Source: Lobosporangium transversale (lineage: Eukaryota; Mortierellomycota; Mortierellomycetes; Mortierellales; Mortierellaceae). From it: a DNA stretch of 64,000 bases. A program made the translations under genes and the position numbers. The stretch covers positions 164,501 to 228,500 of the forward strand of contig NW_019029020.1 of assembly GCF_002105155.1 (NCBI RefSeq), read 5' to 3'. Position 1 is the first letter of the stretch; each line of letters begins with the position of its first letter. The notes under the pieces were generated by a model. The model was not told the origin of the DNA. It worked only from the letters and a program-made list of their open reading frames with translations, and made no database searches. This document shows, piece by piece, positions 51,270 through 62,855 of this stretch.

Positions 51270-51528
51270 TAGTAAACTAAAAAGATGAAGTCAAGTGAAT
51301 GTGAGGATGAAGAATGAAGGAACGGATGAAAGAGATGAAAGAGAGAGGAAGAAGGAGATAAAAAAAAAAATAAAGAAAAAGAGAAAAAGAAATAAAGTTC
51401 TATTCAAAAATACATTGAATAAAAATAATATTAAATAAGATAGAATAATAGAATACTATAAAAGTACTTTAAAGATTAAATAAAAGTAAACGACAAAATG
51501 TTGGTTCCCCAACTCCCGCCACAAGAAC

Positions 51529-51562
<34 letters not shown>

Positions 51563-51948
51563 GGACTGGGTGACAAACAAGAGAGCAATGGACGCAGGGC
51601 AATGCGGACAGCCTTTGCTTTACTCTGTACAACATGGGCAACAAAGTAACTGACCAAGCGCACCAAGAAGAGTTCGATTAAAAAATAAAAAAAAAATAAA
51701 TAAAAAAACGCGCGATTGTACACAACAAGAGACGCGAACAATGGGAGAATACCCTATCCCTATTCAAAACATATTGGAAAGTAAAAAAAAAAAAAAAAAA
51801 AACCAAAATGGTCAGAGTTCTCTGCCCATCTGTTGTCTGTCTTTGAACCATCGATTTGAATAAATTTATGCATGTCTCTTTCGCTTTCGCTCGCGCGCAT
51901 GCTGCAAACCAAAGATACATCCATTTAGTTTTCTTTTTTTTTTTTTTT

Positions 51949-52005
51949 TTTTACTTTTACTTTTACTTTTACTTTTACTTTTACTTTTACTTTTACTTTT
52001 ACTTT
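51949..52005. repeat. (TTTTAC)n microsatellite
   Basis: About nine perfect tandem copies of the hexamer TTTTAC directly after a T-run. Confidence 0.9.
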
Positions 52006-53439
52006 CAGCCTCTGTTCACTCGCTGTGCCTTTGAACAAGTGGACTGAACCAAAAGCCGTTATGCTTACTACATAGGAGGTGTACACCGTTCCTGATGCTC
52101 ATTCCCTGATCCGTTCTTCTGCTCTGTGTCCAATGCTGGACCACAGCACTTTCCTCTCTCGTCAACAACCATCATGTTGCATCTTTTTCATAATTCCTTC
52201 AGCCTCTTTTTTTTATTTTTTTTTTTTTATATACTTTATTTTATTTTATTTTTATTTTTATTTTTTTTTTTAAAGCGGAAACTTCCTAGTCAATGGTTAG
52301 CACGGCTCAATTGTACGTGCAGTATATAGGCAATGAAGTATATCTGGCAGGTTAGGATCCCTTTTGCAATGAAATGAACAGGCATTTATCGGATTAAATA
52401 AAAAAAAAAGAGCAGACCATTGTCTGCCTCTTTTTCCCTTTGTTTTCCTTTTTCTTCATTTAGGCTTCTCTTCTCTTTCACACTTCCTTAATGATGCTCT
52501 CAGCTCTCTATCAAAGGCAACCATAGAGAGAGACGGATGGACAGGGAAGCATTCTGTTCCCTTGGATTATTGGTACTGAATGCGGATACATTCGGTTGAA
52601 TGTGAGGGTGCACCAGGCCTAAACTGTATATTGTTTTGTGTACAGTCGCCTGGAATATTATTCCATACACCATACGATCTATCCAGATGCAACTGTTTAT
52701 AAAAATATGCTTATTGTCTATGCTCTGTACGTCTGTTGGTGTATCAATCGCGCGTTGTCTTGCTTTTTTGTCTCCTCTTTTTGTCAACCTCATTGGCCTT
52801 TCCCCCTCTTCCTAGTCTGTCTCTTCTTGATAGTCATCGCTCTCGCCGCCTTTTTTTTTTTTTTTTTTTTTTTTCCCCTCCTCTTCAACAAACTGCGGTC
52901 CAGCCTTTTTCAGCTGTATCGACTATCTATCGAATCCAGGTACTAGTGCATATCCCAAAGACCAAAAAAGACGAGCGGAACAAAATCCTTTGTTCGCGAA
53001 AGGATCATGTAAGCATTTTAAAATAATGCGTGCTCTCATAGAAAACTGGGATATTCAAAAATATCCAGGTCGGCAACAGCTGTTTAGAACCAACCTATGG
53101 GATGGCGGAGAAATAAACGAATTTTTTTATTTTTTATTTTATTTTAGAGCTGTTCCTGCGTATCCAAACTCCTTGATCTATTGGTTCGTTTATTTATCCT
53201 CACCAGCCAAAAAAATAAAAAAAAATAAAATAAAAAGTCCTTCGTCCTTCATCTGCCACTAACCAGAAATGATAATCCCAAGTGCTAGAACAGAATACTT
53301 TTGGATCGTTTAACGCCTTCTCCACAAACCCATTTTTCGTCCAAAAAGAAAAAGCTGCTGAAGCATATGATCAAGGATAAAATGTTGTTAATATCTCTGT
53401 ATCTATTCCTTGTACTTTCTTTACTCGTCAAATTCCCCT

Positions 53440-53470
<31 letters not shown>

Positions 53471-53737
53471 ATTTGACACTTTCCCCTTTTTTTTTACTTT
53501 TTTACTTTTTTACTTTTTTGTATGAACATTTATACTTTATTTACTTCAAAGTTACTCTCGTACAAGACGGAGCATGATTGTCACGAATCATGGGACCCAT
53601 GGCGATCTCCTGAATAATGCGAGAACAAACACTGTTTGCAGGATTAAGTAATATGTCGCCGTCCATTATTCATGCAACCATAAAACACACAATAAGGAAC
53701 CATTCTGTCTGGTCCGTCTCTTCTTCTTTTATGCTTT

Positions 53738-53770
<33 letters not shown>

Positions 53771-53915
53771 CTTCTCCACCCCTAATCTCTCGGCTCTTTT
53801 TTATGATCATGAGGAAAGCAGACAACAGTAGATAAACAGAATCCTCTCTTCTCATTATAAACATTCATCTGTATCCTCCATATCATTGTAAAAGACGAAA
53901 TCATCTTTATCTGTA

Positions 53916-53949
<34 letters not shown>

Positions 53950-54264
53950 TAATAAAAACATGCAGATGGAAGAGGCCTTTGGACTCTATCAACGTCGTCA
54001 ATACACATTATAAAAAGTATTTTGCATATTTAACGGTATAGAAAAGTATGCATTCTAAACACAGAAAGACTCTATCTATATAGATGCAATGCATGTAACC
54101 ACAAAGAATGGCACGAGTATAAAAAATATATATATAAACATTAGCATCGTCAGAAGAGATGATGTCGCCACGTTGACGGTCCGATGCTTCCTTCGTTTCC
54201 ATCATTGTCCACGCTTGCAGACTATCGATAGTGCATGCTATGCAGAGCGCGAGCCCATTTCTTC

Positions 54265-54265
<1 letters not shown>

Positions 54266-54296
<31 letters not shown>

Positions 54297-54318
54297 TTAT
54301 TTTATTTTTTTTTTTTAC
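54266..54318. repeat. C-run and (CT)n pyrimidine tract
   Basis: Twelve or so C residues, then (CT)n, then T-rich sequence. A simple pyrimidine tract on the plus strand. Confidence 0.85.
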
Positions 54319-55269
54319 AGATAAACTTTTTTGTTGTTGTTGTTGTTGAATTGTTTAGAATGGCGGGGGGAAGGAAGGAGAGTACCTTCCTTTCTGTTGG
54401 ACAATGCAGGATAGATTCTGTCTGTGTTTTACTTTGCACTTCTGTCCGAAACACACAGCATTGTTTTTTTTTTTTCTTTTGGCATATAGCCAATCTCTGC
54501 ATCAAAGTTTCTTTCTGGTGGAATTTCAGGGACGGACGAATGGTTGCACAAGGAAAAGAAAAAAGACCTTGGGCCTTGCACAAACATAAACAATACCATG
54601 CAAGTATACAAATTCAGCCAGTTGCTCTATCGCATCCTAAAAAGAAGACGAATTCCGGAAGCGAAAAAATAAAATTAAATAAAATAAAAGATAATTTGAT
54701 GCACTTCATTACGCGTGCGGGAAAGAGAATGAGAGATAGACAATAAGAATAGAAGAAGAAAAAAAAAAAAAAAAAAAAAAATAAGAAAAAGGGAAAGAAA
54801 GAGAGAAAAAGGATGGGATCCCCAAACCATGCTTTTATCACCTGCAGATGTTTGCATATCTATATTGTTATTGCTTTCAACTGAATAGCAACTCTCCTTC
54901 CTTTTAATGTTCGTTGCACGGTGCATAAAAAAAGAGGATCGAGAACGTTTTCTTTTTCTTCTTCTTCATGCGATTATCTTGCCCTACCATGACGCATTTA
55001 CGCCGCCAATTTTTTTTTTTTTTTTTTTTTTTTTTTGGGCTATGCGTTGCATCTGGACATTCTGTGAGGGGGACACCCTTAGGTTGATCACAAAAACTAT
55101 TTCTGAGCCAGCGAAACCGACATCGGCAGGACACCCTTGCAGAACGCAGAACCATTGGTGCGACTTTATATTTGAGTAAGGCATATTTGACACGGGACAT
55201 CTTGTGCAAACAAGAAAACAACAACAACAACAACAACAACACAATAACAAGAGCAAATCATCCTACACC

Positions 55270-56959
55270 ATGATCGAATCGTTGTTTGTTCTCTCTTCAA
55301 CAGGGTAATGCTCTTTTCAGACAGGAGTATAGCTCATTTGCTTAAAGTATGGACACAGACATGCAGACATGCACAAAACTGGGGCTGACATCTTCTTTGT
55401 TCATCTTGCAGGAAAGTCATCATTGAGAAACACTGGCATGAGCTTATTCCACGTCCTGTGGTTGATTACTTTAATGAACAGGTCTCCAAAGCCATGGCTG
55501 CAAGCGAGGATATCTCACGAGAGGACGTACTGCCCATCATCCCTTCGCCAAAATACCAACTTATCAATGTATACCGCGACGGACTTACATATCTTAGTCC
55601 TGTGACCAAAGAAGGTGTGTATTCTAAGCGTGTATTAATCAGGAAAAAAAAAAAAAAAAAAAAACTTTGACTTTGTTTGTTAACTTGTTAACCTGAGATT
55701 ATTATTTTTTTTTTTTTTTTTTTTTTTTTTTGCTCCTCAAATAAAATAAAAAAAATAAAAAAAAAGTCGATCCGATGATGGTTTTTGAGTTCTTACACCG
55801 GATTTTGGATATTATGCAAGAGTATTTTGGCACGGTATCAGAAACAACTATTAAAGAGAACTTTGTCACTGTTTATCAACTGTTGGAGGAAATGATGGAC
55901 GATGGATATCCGCTCACGACTGAACCCAATGCGCTTAAGGAAATCGTACCAGCACCCAACATCCTTGACAAAGTCATTAGTACCATGGGTGCCCCAACAT
56001 CAGTCTCGACAAAAAAGATGCCCCATGGTATGTCCAATTTACCATGGAGAAAGGCTGGTGTAAAGTATGCAACCAATGAAATATACTTTGATATCATTGA
56101 GGAAATCGATGCCATTGTGGACTCCACTGGAAAAGCCGTATCATGTGAAGCTCATGGAACCATTCAAGCCAACTGTCGACTCTCAGGTACCGGAAAGAAA
56201 AAATACATAGCGAAGGAATGGAGCTTTGATCATATTTCCCTCTTATTTTGATGCAGGCTTCTCATGAAATACCTTTGTTCTTTCACTTTATATATAATTC
56301 ACTTAGGCATGCCTGATTTGACTTTAAGCTTAGTGAACCCAAGACTAGTGGATGATTGTAGCTTCCATCCTTCAGTACGCTTCAACAAATGGGAGTCAGA
56401 TAAAGTTCTTTCTTTCGTGCCGCCAGATGGTCACTTTCAACTCATGAGTTATCGGTAGGGGAGCGGGAAACAAGAGGACAATATTTGAGGAGGGAAAAAA
56501 AGTCACATTATATTTTTCTAACATGCAATTCATGTCATGTCTTTTACGTATAGTGTCAACCTCCCTAGTCAACAAAACTTACCAGTACAAGTCAAACCAT
56601 CGATCAATATTGGAACCAATGGCGCCAAATTCGATATCACGGTCTGTCTCAGAAACACAGAAGGCAAGTCTCTAGAGGATGTTGTGCTGATTCTACCTCT
56701 CCACAAATCCACTACAAATTTGACAGCGCATTGTAATGTGGGCCAATACATGTTTGATCCTGTTGGGAAGGTCCTTCGGTGGGATATTGGCAAGATCGTA
56801 CCGCGGGAGCGTGCACCTGTTATTTCTGGCTCTTTCGCATTCGGCTCAGCAAAGTAAGAAAAAGACTATCGTCAACAACAACAATAACAATAACAATAAC
56901 AACAACTATTGATATTGTTCAGACTATTAATTCCTTTCTTTTTTTTTTATATGTCTTAC

Positions 56960-56996
<37 letters not shown>

Positions 56997-57179
56997 GTTG
57001 TTGTTACAATTAGTAGCGAAGCAGCTGCAAATGCAGGATATAATATTGGCTTGGAATTCATGATCAAACAACATTCTCTCTCAGGACTTATGCTCGAAGG
57101 AATGAAACTGTTTAATGAATCTAAACCCTTCAAGCTTAGACGCATTACTAAAGCTGGCAGATACCAAATTCGCGCGTAG
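55270..57179 (+). CDS. APM3: AP-3 adaptor complex subunit mu
   Basis: Medium subunit of the AP-3 coat that sorts cargo from Golgi/endosome to vacuole and recognises tyrosine-based signals. Exons: 55270-55304, 55412-55614, 55767-56186, 56307-56454, 56554-56853, 57014-57179. The total is 1272 nt, 423 residues, matching AP mu subunits. The N-terminal longin-like domain starts MIESLFVLSSTGKVIIEKHW and includes PMMVFEFLHRILDIMQEYFG and ENFVTVYQLLEEMMDDGYPL. A linker contains LPWRKAGVKYATNEIYFDII (start of the mu-homology domain). The MHD runs to the C-terminus with GTIQANCRLSGMPDLTLSL, FHPSVRFNKWESDKVLSFVP, PDGHFQLMSYR and RWDIGKIV. YFNEQVSKA and the Val-rich start favour AP-3 over AP-1/2 mu. The 35-nt first exon is short. 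An (ATT)n tract lies in the last intron. Confidence 0.92.
56960..57007. repeat. (ATT)n microsatellite in the last APM3 intron
   Basis: About twelve tandem ATT units just upstream of the acceptor at 57012-57013. Confidence 0.85.
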
Positions 57180-57423
57180 CGTTGATGATTTAAAAATAAA
57201 AAATAAACTAAATAAAACTTTGTATAAAACAATAAAAGAGAAGAAGCAACCTTTCTATAATCGAGTGAGGCAACCAAAGGCTTTTTATTACTTTACTTTC
57301 TGCTAGAGCATTGCCTGTTGAATAGCTAAACCCTGCAAAACACTTAATCATTTTACTGCCTACTGCGATTTTTTTTATTTATTTTTTTATTTTTTTATTT
57401 TTATTTTTTTCTCGATACCAATG

Positions 57424-59682
57424 CTATTCCACTGCCCTTGGATCCTGATATTGCACTGGTGTTTGATTTTTCCGTTTTTTTAAAGCAATCTCATTCGTAG
57501 CATCCATAGCACTAGTGGCCGCGCCTGTGTCTTTTATATCACTGTCATCTTTTAAAAACTCTGCTTCATTCGTATCTGCAGAAGTATCCAATGCTTCCTG
57601 AGAAGCAGATTTCGGTAATGCCTGCGGGCCTTTTCGAACATACTCAGAGATAGCATTTGACTCTAGCTGTTCAGGATCCACATAGATCGTGGTCCTGTTA
57701 CCGTCCCCCACCGTATCCGACCGCCCGCTTTCGGTACCACTGTCACCTCTGGTATGGCCTCTGATGGCCATCGAACCATCATGACTAACACGACATGATG
57801 AGCCAACCGAGAGGAGCTCATGATCTATACTGGGTTGTTGACTTTGCCTCTGTCCAAAACCATATCCATCCACGTAGTCCGAATTTTGAGATAGATGCTC
57901 CTGCTGAAGGGTGTTACTATCTGGTGACGAAGGAGATGGTGTGCCGCCAACCCTAGACCCGCTATCCGGGGAATGAATATGTCCTTGTTGAACTAACAGA
58001 GGTGATATCCGGGCTGGAGAGGATACAGGCAGCAGAGCGGAATACATCACCCCTGGACTTCGATCTGTCACATCTGGGTTTCCAAGGCGATCTTGTTGGC
58101 GTAGATAATGCGCATGACGAACTTCAGCCATGTCTGGGCCTTGGCCTGATGCAGCCCCTGCGGTCGCAAAGTAAGCTCCAGACCCATCACTGGAATAAGA
58201 AGCTTCGTTAAGGTGATGAACTGCGCCTGCTCCAGCAGCTGAATGGTCATTCTGGTATGAGACGGGATTCATGGCTGCCGCTACCGCCGCAGGACCTTCA
58301 TAGCCTAGGTCATGATAATTGTCCTCCATAAGCCATAATCCACTAGGTCCTACACCTCCTGATGCTCCCACACCCAATTCCTGATCAAGCCCTCCAGGCT
58401 GTCGCTGAGAGAAGCCTTGTGAACCCCAAGACCTTCGGAATTTAAACATGTCGTTCCACCGACCTCGCCATCCTCCATTTCTTCCTGTCCCTGTACCCTT
58501 CGTTTGCGCGAATCCACCGGGAACGGCAGAAGTTACGAGCGCCCGATTAGACTTGCCTCCATTATCGGTATACTCGCTCTCGAGCACACTCTCTCCACCA
58601 CCAGCGCTTCCTCCACCTCGGCCCCCTGATCCTGACAATCCATCTGGATCAAAGATGTTATTCCTCTGCATCATTTCCTTGCGTCGTCTCCTCTTCTTAA
58701 TCCACCCTACTAACACGACCGCACCCACTGCAATACCAACAACCAAACATGCTACAATGATCAAGGTGATCTGCCAAGTCTTCAAGCCTGTTCCACGGCC
58801 GTTATTAGGATCTAGTAAAGTCCCTGGAGGTGGTTCTTGATTAGGGTCTGGAATAGTAGTCGGCACTGACGTTGTGGTCGTTTCTGTGATATAAATAGTA
58901 GTACCCCGTCCAGAAATGACTGTTGTCTTTGGAACGACCGTCGTAATAGTGACGACAGAAACTGTGGTGATATATCGAGTTGTATACGGCGTTGTGGTCT
59001 TTGAAGAATGGACAGAGGATGGAGGCCTTGTGATAGGAGGAATGGTCGGCTGCAACGTTGGCTGTGTGATAGGAGGGTCCGTGGTGACGGGAGGATCTCT
59101 AGTGATTGTCGGTGAGGGCATAGGTGGATCGGTTGTGGTCGTTGGATCAACCGTAGTCGTTGAGGGTTCTTCATCTGTGGCTGTAGTTGTAGGAGGAACT
59201 GGGTCTGTTGTAGCGACGTCGGTGCTCGTTGAAGGTGCAGGGTCAGTCGTGATGACTGGATCGGTGGTAATTTCTGTAGGCTCCATGATCGTGGTGGTTG
59301 TCGCAGTGGCTGTGATAGATGAAGATGTAGGCTCGACGACGTCTGATGTTAATGTAGTAGAAGGAATGGGCTCTGAAGGCTTCGTTGTTTCAACAGTAGG
59401 AAGAAGAGGGGATGAAGCAGCAGGTGGGTTCGATGACATGGAAGTGATGAACGTTTTTGTTGCAGTATCAGTCGTCGTCCCCGTTATCGAGGCTGAGGTC
59501 GCAACAGTATTTGGAGAGGGTAAGGATGGTACCGCCGATCGTGATGATGTTGGCACTGATGTTGACTTTGTTCGGGAGGGTGGAAGTGAAACAGTGTCAG
59601 ATGGAGAATCAGGAGAAGAACTGGGCGGTAAGGCGACAGGTACGGATGATGGTTTTGCTATATTAACCTCCACCGTGGCCAT
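57424..59682 (-). CDS. Mucin-like single-pass membrane protein (possible surface sensor)
   Basis: Intronless in the visible part, 752 residues from the first ATG (59682). Residues 1-300 are Thr/Ser/Pro-rich with TTxxP and TTDP repeats, a likely O-glycosylated ectodomain. There is one transmembrane helix at about 305-327 (ITLIIVACLVVGIAVGAVVL), followed at once by a basic stop-transfer KKRRRRKE. The 420-residue cytoplasmic tail is Gly/Ser/Gln-rich. The layout resembles fungal wall-stress sensors or signalling mucins (Mid2/Wtl/Msb2-like in architecture only); no WSC or other folded domain is seen. The annotated Met has no signal peptide. In-frame codons upstream of it encode a hydrophobic leader-like stretch (LKSPFLLLLHLPS) without an ATG, so a 5' exon may be missing. 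Function unassigned. Confidence 0.75.
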   Translation of the reverse strand: MATVEVNIAKPSSVPVALPPSSSPDSPSDTVSLPPSRTKSTSVPTSSRSAVPSLPSPNTVATSASITGTTTDTATKTFITSMSSNPPAASSPLLPTVETTKPSEPIPSTTLTSDVVEPTSSSITATATTTTIMEPTEITTDPVITTDPAPSTSTDVATTDPVPPTTTATDEEPSTTTVDPTTTTDPPMPSPTITRDPPVTTDPPITQPTLQPTIPPITRPPSSVHSSKTTTPYTTRYITTVSVVTITTVVPKTTVISGRGTTIYITETTTTSVPTTIPDPNQEPPPGTLLDPNNGRGTGLKTWQITLIIVACLVVGIAVGAVVLVGWIKKRRRRKEMMQRNNIFDPDGLSGSGGRGGGSAGGGESVLESEYTDNGGKSNRALVTSAVPGGFAQTKGTGTGRNGGWRGRWNDMFKFRRSWGSQGFSQRQPGGLDQELGVGASGGVGPSGLWLMEDNYHDLGYEGPAAVAAAMNPVSYQNDHSAAGAGAVHHLNEASYSSDGSGAYFATAGAASGQGPDMAEVRHAHYLRQQDRLGNPDVTDRSPGVMYSALLPVSSPARISPLLVQQGHIHSPDSGSRVGGTPSPSSPDSNTLQQEHLSQNSDYVDGYGFGQRQSQQPSIDHELLSVGSSCRVSHDGSMAIRGHTRGDSGTESGRSDTVGDGNRTTIYVDPEQLESNAISEYVRKGPQALPKSASQEALDTSADTNEAEFLKDDSDIKDTGAATSAMDATNEIALKKRKNQTPVQYQDPRAVE

Positions 59683-59700
59683 ATAATGATGAGAGGGCAA

Positions 59701-60989
59701 GTGCAGGAGGAGCAGAAAAGGTGACTTTAATACCTCGATCTATCGGGGCTCAACCTCAATTGTCAACACGATGTGAAGGGGGTGAAGGTCCTGGTCTGAA
59801 GATGTTTGGAGTTGTAGGTGTGTGCGTCTTTAAGCCTTGTGGAAGTGGAAATGGATGACAGTGCGTATCAATGGCTCGGATACTTATTATTTAGAAGAAC
59901 AGAGGATCAATGAAGAATTTCGTTGTCCGAAAGGTGGTTTTGCACCCGCTTTCAATCACCAGAGAGAAAAGAAGTAGCCTGGGCTGCTGTAAGACGGGGA
60001 ATAGAATGAGCGAGGATGAGGAAGAATAAAAATCAGCATGGCCCTATGAAAGCCCTTTTATAAAGCCTCTCCTTGTGATGTGAGACTAACTGATAATAAT
60101 GTGGAAAACGCAGTTATGGAGGCAAGGAAGAAGCCAGAGTATCAAGAGCGGACCAAAGAAAAGGAAAAAGAAAAAAAAAAAAAATGCGTACAAAACTGAG
60201 GCCATTACATCGAACTAGCTCTGCATGATTCAACGCACCATGTCCTTATCCATGTACGTAGCATGAGTATGCAGGAAAGTCGACATGGGGATGACGAGAG
60301 AGGAGACGTGTAGAAGTATCAGTCATCGTCAACATTGCCTGTAAAAAGCTTTTTGAAAAAAAAGGAGTCGTACGACCTGGATAAATAAAAAAAGGCGTTG
60401 GGGTACATCATGGGCTATGCATCTATTGTCATGCACCCGCTTGGTTTCATAGAATTCAGGTCCCTTGGAAGAACCGATAATAATGAATCCGGTCTTTTTT
60501 TTTCCTTCCTCACAAGGTATGGCACATGCTAATATGCGCCCTGTGCCCTTCAAAAAAAAAAAAAAAAAAAAAAAAAAAAGGTCCACTTGGATGAATAACT
60601 ACTGTACGCACATTCAGTCCAGCCAGATCAGAAAAGGGGAAGGGACCAACCCCAAAGTTGCGTTTTGCGGAAATAATGTCCAAAAATAACACGAGATAAA
60701 ACCCTTTAGTATCTCCGCCAAAAAAAAAAAAAAAAAAAAAAACACCGCTGATCGCGTGTTTGTCATCAATCCGCTCTGTCTTTTATTAATACACATACAT
60801 TGAGCCCACAGTCTCAAGATCGTTATTAACATTTGATAAAAGCACAGCCTTGCATTGTTATTGCGACGATTTGTAGTCCAGCTGAAGGAGAGGAAAATCA
60901 CCCTTGCCAACCTGTCAATGCATAAGATGCATAAACGGCGTAATATTTTTATTCAAAAATAGATGCTATTCTTCAACATGGCAAATCTC
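59701..60989. other. 1.3-kb intergenic region
   Basis: Between the membrane-protein gene start and the 3' end of the hydrolase gene, both on the minus strand. Contains the putative leader-coding segment just upstream of 59700 and two A-runs (60551-60579, 60720-60742). Open frames cross homopolymers and are not credible. Confidence 0.5.
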
Positions 60990-62855
60990 TCACCGTATCT
61001 TTTTGACATACTTGTCACCATCTATGAACTGACTGATCTCATCCATCAAAGGCTTTCGGAAAGGTGCTACTCGACCAATACATTCCATTAATGCTAAAAT
61101 TAGAGTGAAAATGATATCATAATTCACAAGTCAGTTTATATATTAACCCCTCGTATCCTTGTTTTTTTCTTTTTCTTTTAAAACAAAAATATATAAGGCT
61201 GATATTAAAACCTACCAACCACGGGCTCTTCGTGGCCCATACCATGCATAATGCGAAGCCTTGCAGCAGAACCTAATTGCATGGTTTTGAGCTCCATATG
61301 GAACTCAGATGATGACCTTGCAGGGACCGTTTGATCTAGGTCACCATGAATCACCAAGGTTTCGATTGGCAACAGCGATTTCAAGTGACGGAGAAGATTG
61401 TGGTGACGTGTTTGCGACTCTGTGGAGTAGTGGCGATCGATCCTAGTAGACACCTGAAGTAATTCCTGCAGGATATTGGTGGGTGAGTACTGGCGGAATG
61501 TGCTCTCGGACTTGCCCATGACACGCGCCATGGCCGAGATATGCTCTACACATCGCATAGACTCGTGTTTATAATGCTCTCCAATGTTATATACGCCAGA
61601 GAAGAGGATCATCCCACGGAGCCGCGGTAACACATCGTCTTTGCTTTCTCTCTCGTCGCACTCCTTCAAAAGTGTGGTTAGGATGGGTGATGTGGCAACA
61701 GCGGCCGGAGAAGATCCGTACATGGAAATTGGCACCCTCCGGATACAGTCATTTAGAACTGTAAGAGCACATAGATGTGCTCCTGCAGAATGTCCCATAA
61801 TATAAAGCTTCTGTGGATCCCCTCCGTACCTCTTACAGTGTCTATGCGTCCATTGGATAGCCATTTTAACATCCTGCTCCATATGCGTTATGACCCCAAA
61901 TGGATAAATAGTGTAGTCTGGTATTATGACTAGGTATCCCATGGACCTCAAACGAGCCCCAACAAGTGTGTATAATAACTTGGAGCCTGATGACCAAGCA
62001 CCTCCATAAATAAACACAATAACGGGTCGGAGTGACTTTGGCTCGTGCTCACCAGGAAGAGTGCTTAAGCCTTGGCCATCGGGAATATAGATATCAAGCT
62101 TTTTACTAGGACGCTTTGGGTTGTATGGTACATCGATACTATTGAAATATAGGGACGATGGATGAATTCCAAGGAAGTGACTCTCACGTTAAACAGTGGC
62201 AAAGGCATGATTGCCCAAGCAAATAATAAAAATTTAGAGCAGATTTCAAAGTCCGTGATCGATCGAATTGACGTTTACATGTAATCGGCGGCTGAGCGCA
62301 TTGTCCAAAAACGGTATTGAGCCAGGGAAATGCCAATGGGAATTAAGGTGAGATTTGAGACGATCACTCCAAAGACAGCCCTGTTAAGCTTCATCACTCT
62401 CCGAGGGTCTAGCGGAAGGTCTGCAAAGGATGCAGGTTCAGCCATGACCCAGTAAACGAACCATGCAGCAGAATACGAAAGGATGACTAAAAAAGAGGGA
62501 AGAGAAAATGGATTGTAAGTAAGAATCAAAAGATGTTTTCGTTGCAGATCCATTTGAAAGAAAGGAATAAAGAAAGAGGTCCTGTACCAGTGGTAAGTAC
62601 AATAAAGGGTAATATGGCTAGGAGGAATATGGCTAGGAGGAATATGGCCATGGGTGGAAAAAAGATAATAGCGGCGAGGACAAGTCGTATGACCTTGCCT
62701 CGTTTCCCGGGGAGAATAAAATCGGACTTTAGACCTGGCTGGCCTTTTTGTGGGGAAGGGTCTAGAAGAACGGAGCGGAGCTGACGACGGGGAGAGGGGA
62801 TATTGTCTACGGGTAAAGATGGGACATATGATGTTGATGTCTGGGAGGATGGCAT
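60990..62855 (-). CDS. Membrane-anchored alpha/beta hydrolase (isoprenylcysteine methylesterase-like)
   Basis: Serine hydrolase of the hormone-sensitive-lipase/carboxylesterase type, most like isoprenylcysteine alpha-carbonyl methylesterases (ICME), which remove the methyl ester from prenylated proteins. Exons in coding order: 62855-62588, 62486-62279, 62180-61216, 61093-60990. The total is 1545 nt, 514 residues. The N-terminal quarter has three hydrophobic segments (FFPPMAIFLLAIFLLAILPF, SYSAAWFVYWVM, VFGVIVSNLTLIPIGI), suggesting ER-membrane anchoring. The catalytic domain has the oxyanion motif FIYGGAW (HGGxW type), DYTIYP, the nucleophile elbow GHSAGAH, LVIHGDLDQTVP (Asp) and MHGMGHEEPV (His). 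The last exon runs directly to a TGA after KYVKKIR. Substrate is inferred only from family resemblance. Confidence 0.85.

Larger units (their letters stand above)
51036..55269. other. 4.2-kb region without recognisable genes, rich in simple repeats
   Basis: Lies between the divergent starts of the RAS gene (-) and the AP-3 mu gene (+). It contains AG-rich repeats (51198-51269), (TTTTAC)n (51949-52005), TTTTTAC repeats (about 53496-53519), a C-run followed by (CT)n (54266-54297), and about ten A or T runs of 20 or more bases. Open frames here are short and driven by homopolymers. I see no protein family, RNA gene or transposon. It could hold long 5' UTRs, regulatory DNA or a non-coding transcript. 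Confidence 0.5.

Noticed and set aside
54231-54746. 171-codon plus-strand ORF
   Set aside because: Low-complexity start (Ser/Leu repeat from the CT tract) and no family resemblance; chance ORF.
58916-59686. 256-codon plus-strand ORF rich in Val/Gly
   Set aside because: It is the antisense shadow of the Thr/Ser/Pro-rich repeats of the minus-strand membrane protein; its composition is explained by complementing ACN/CCN codons.
60614-60910. Extra last exon for the ICME-like hydrolase using a donor at 60993
   Set aside because: The unspliced exon reaches TGA at 60992-60990 after KYVKKIR in the right frame; the alternative would read through a poly-T tract as poly-Phe.
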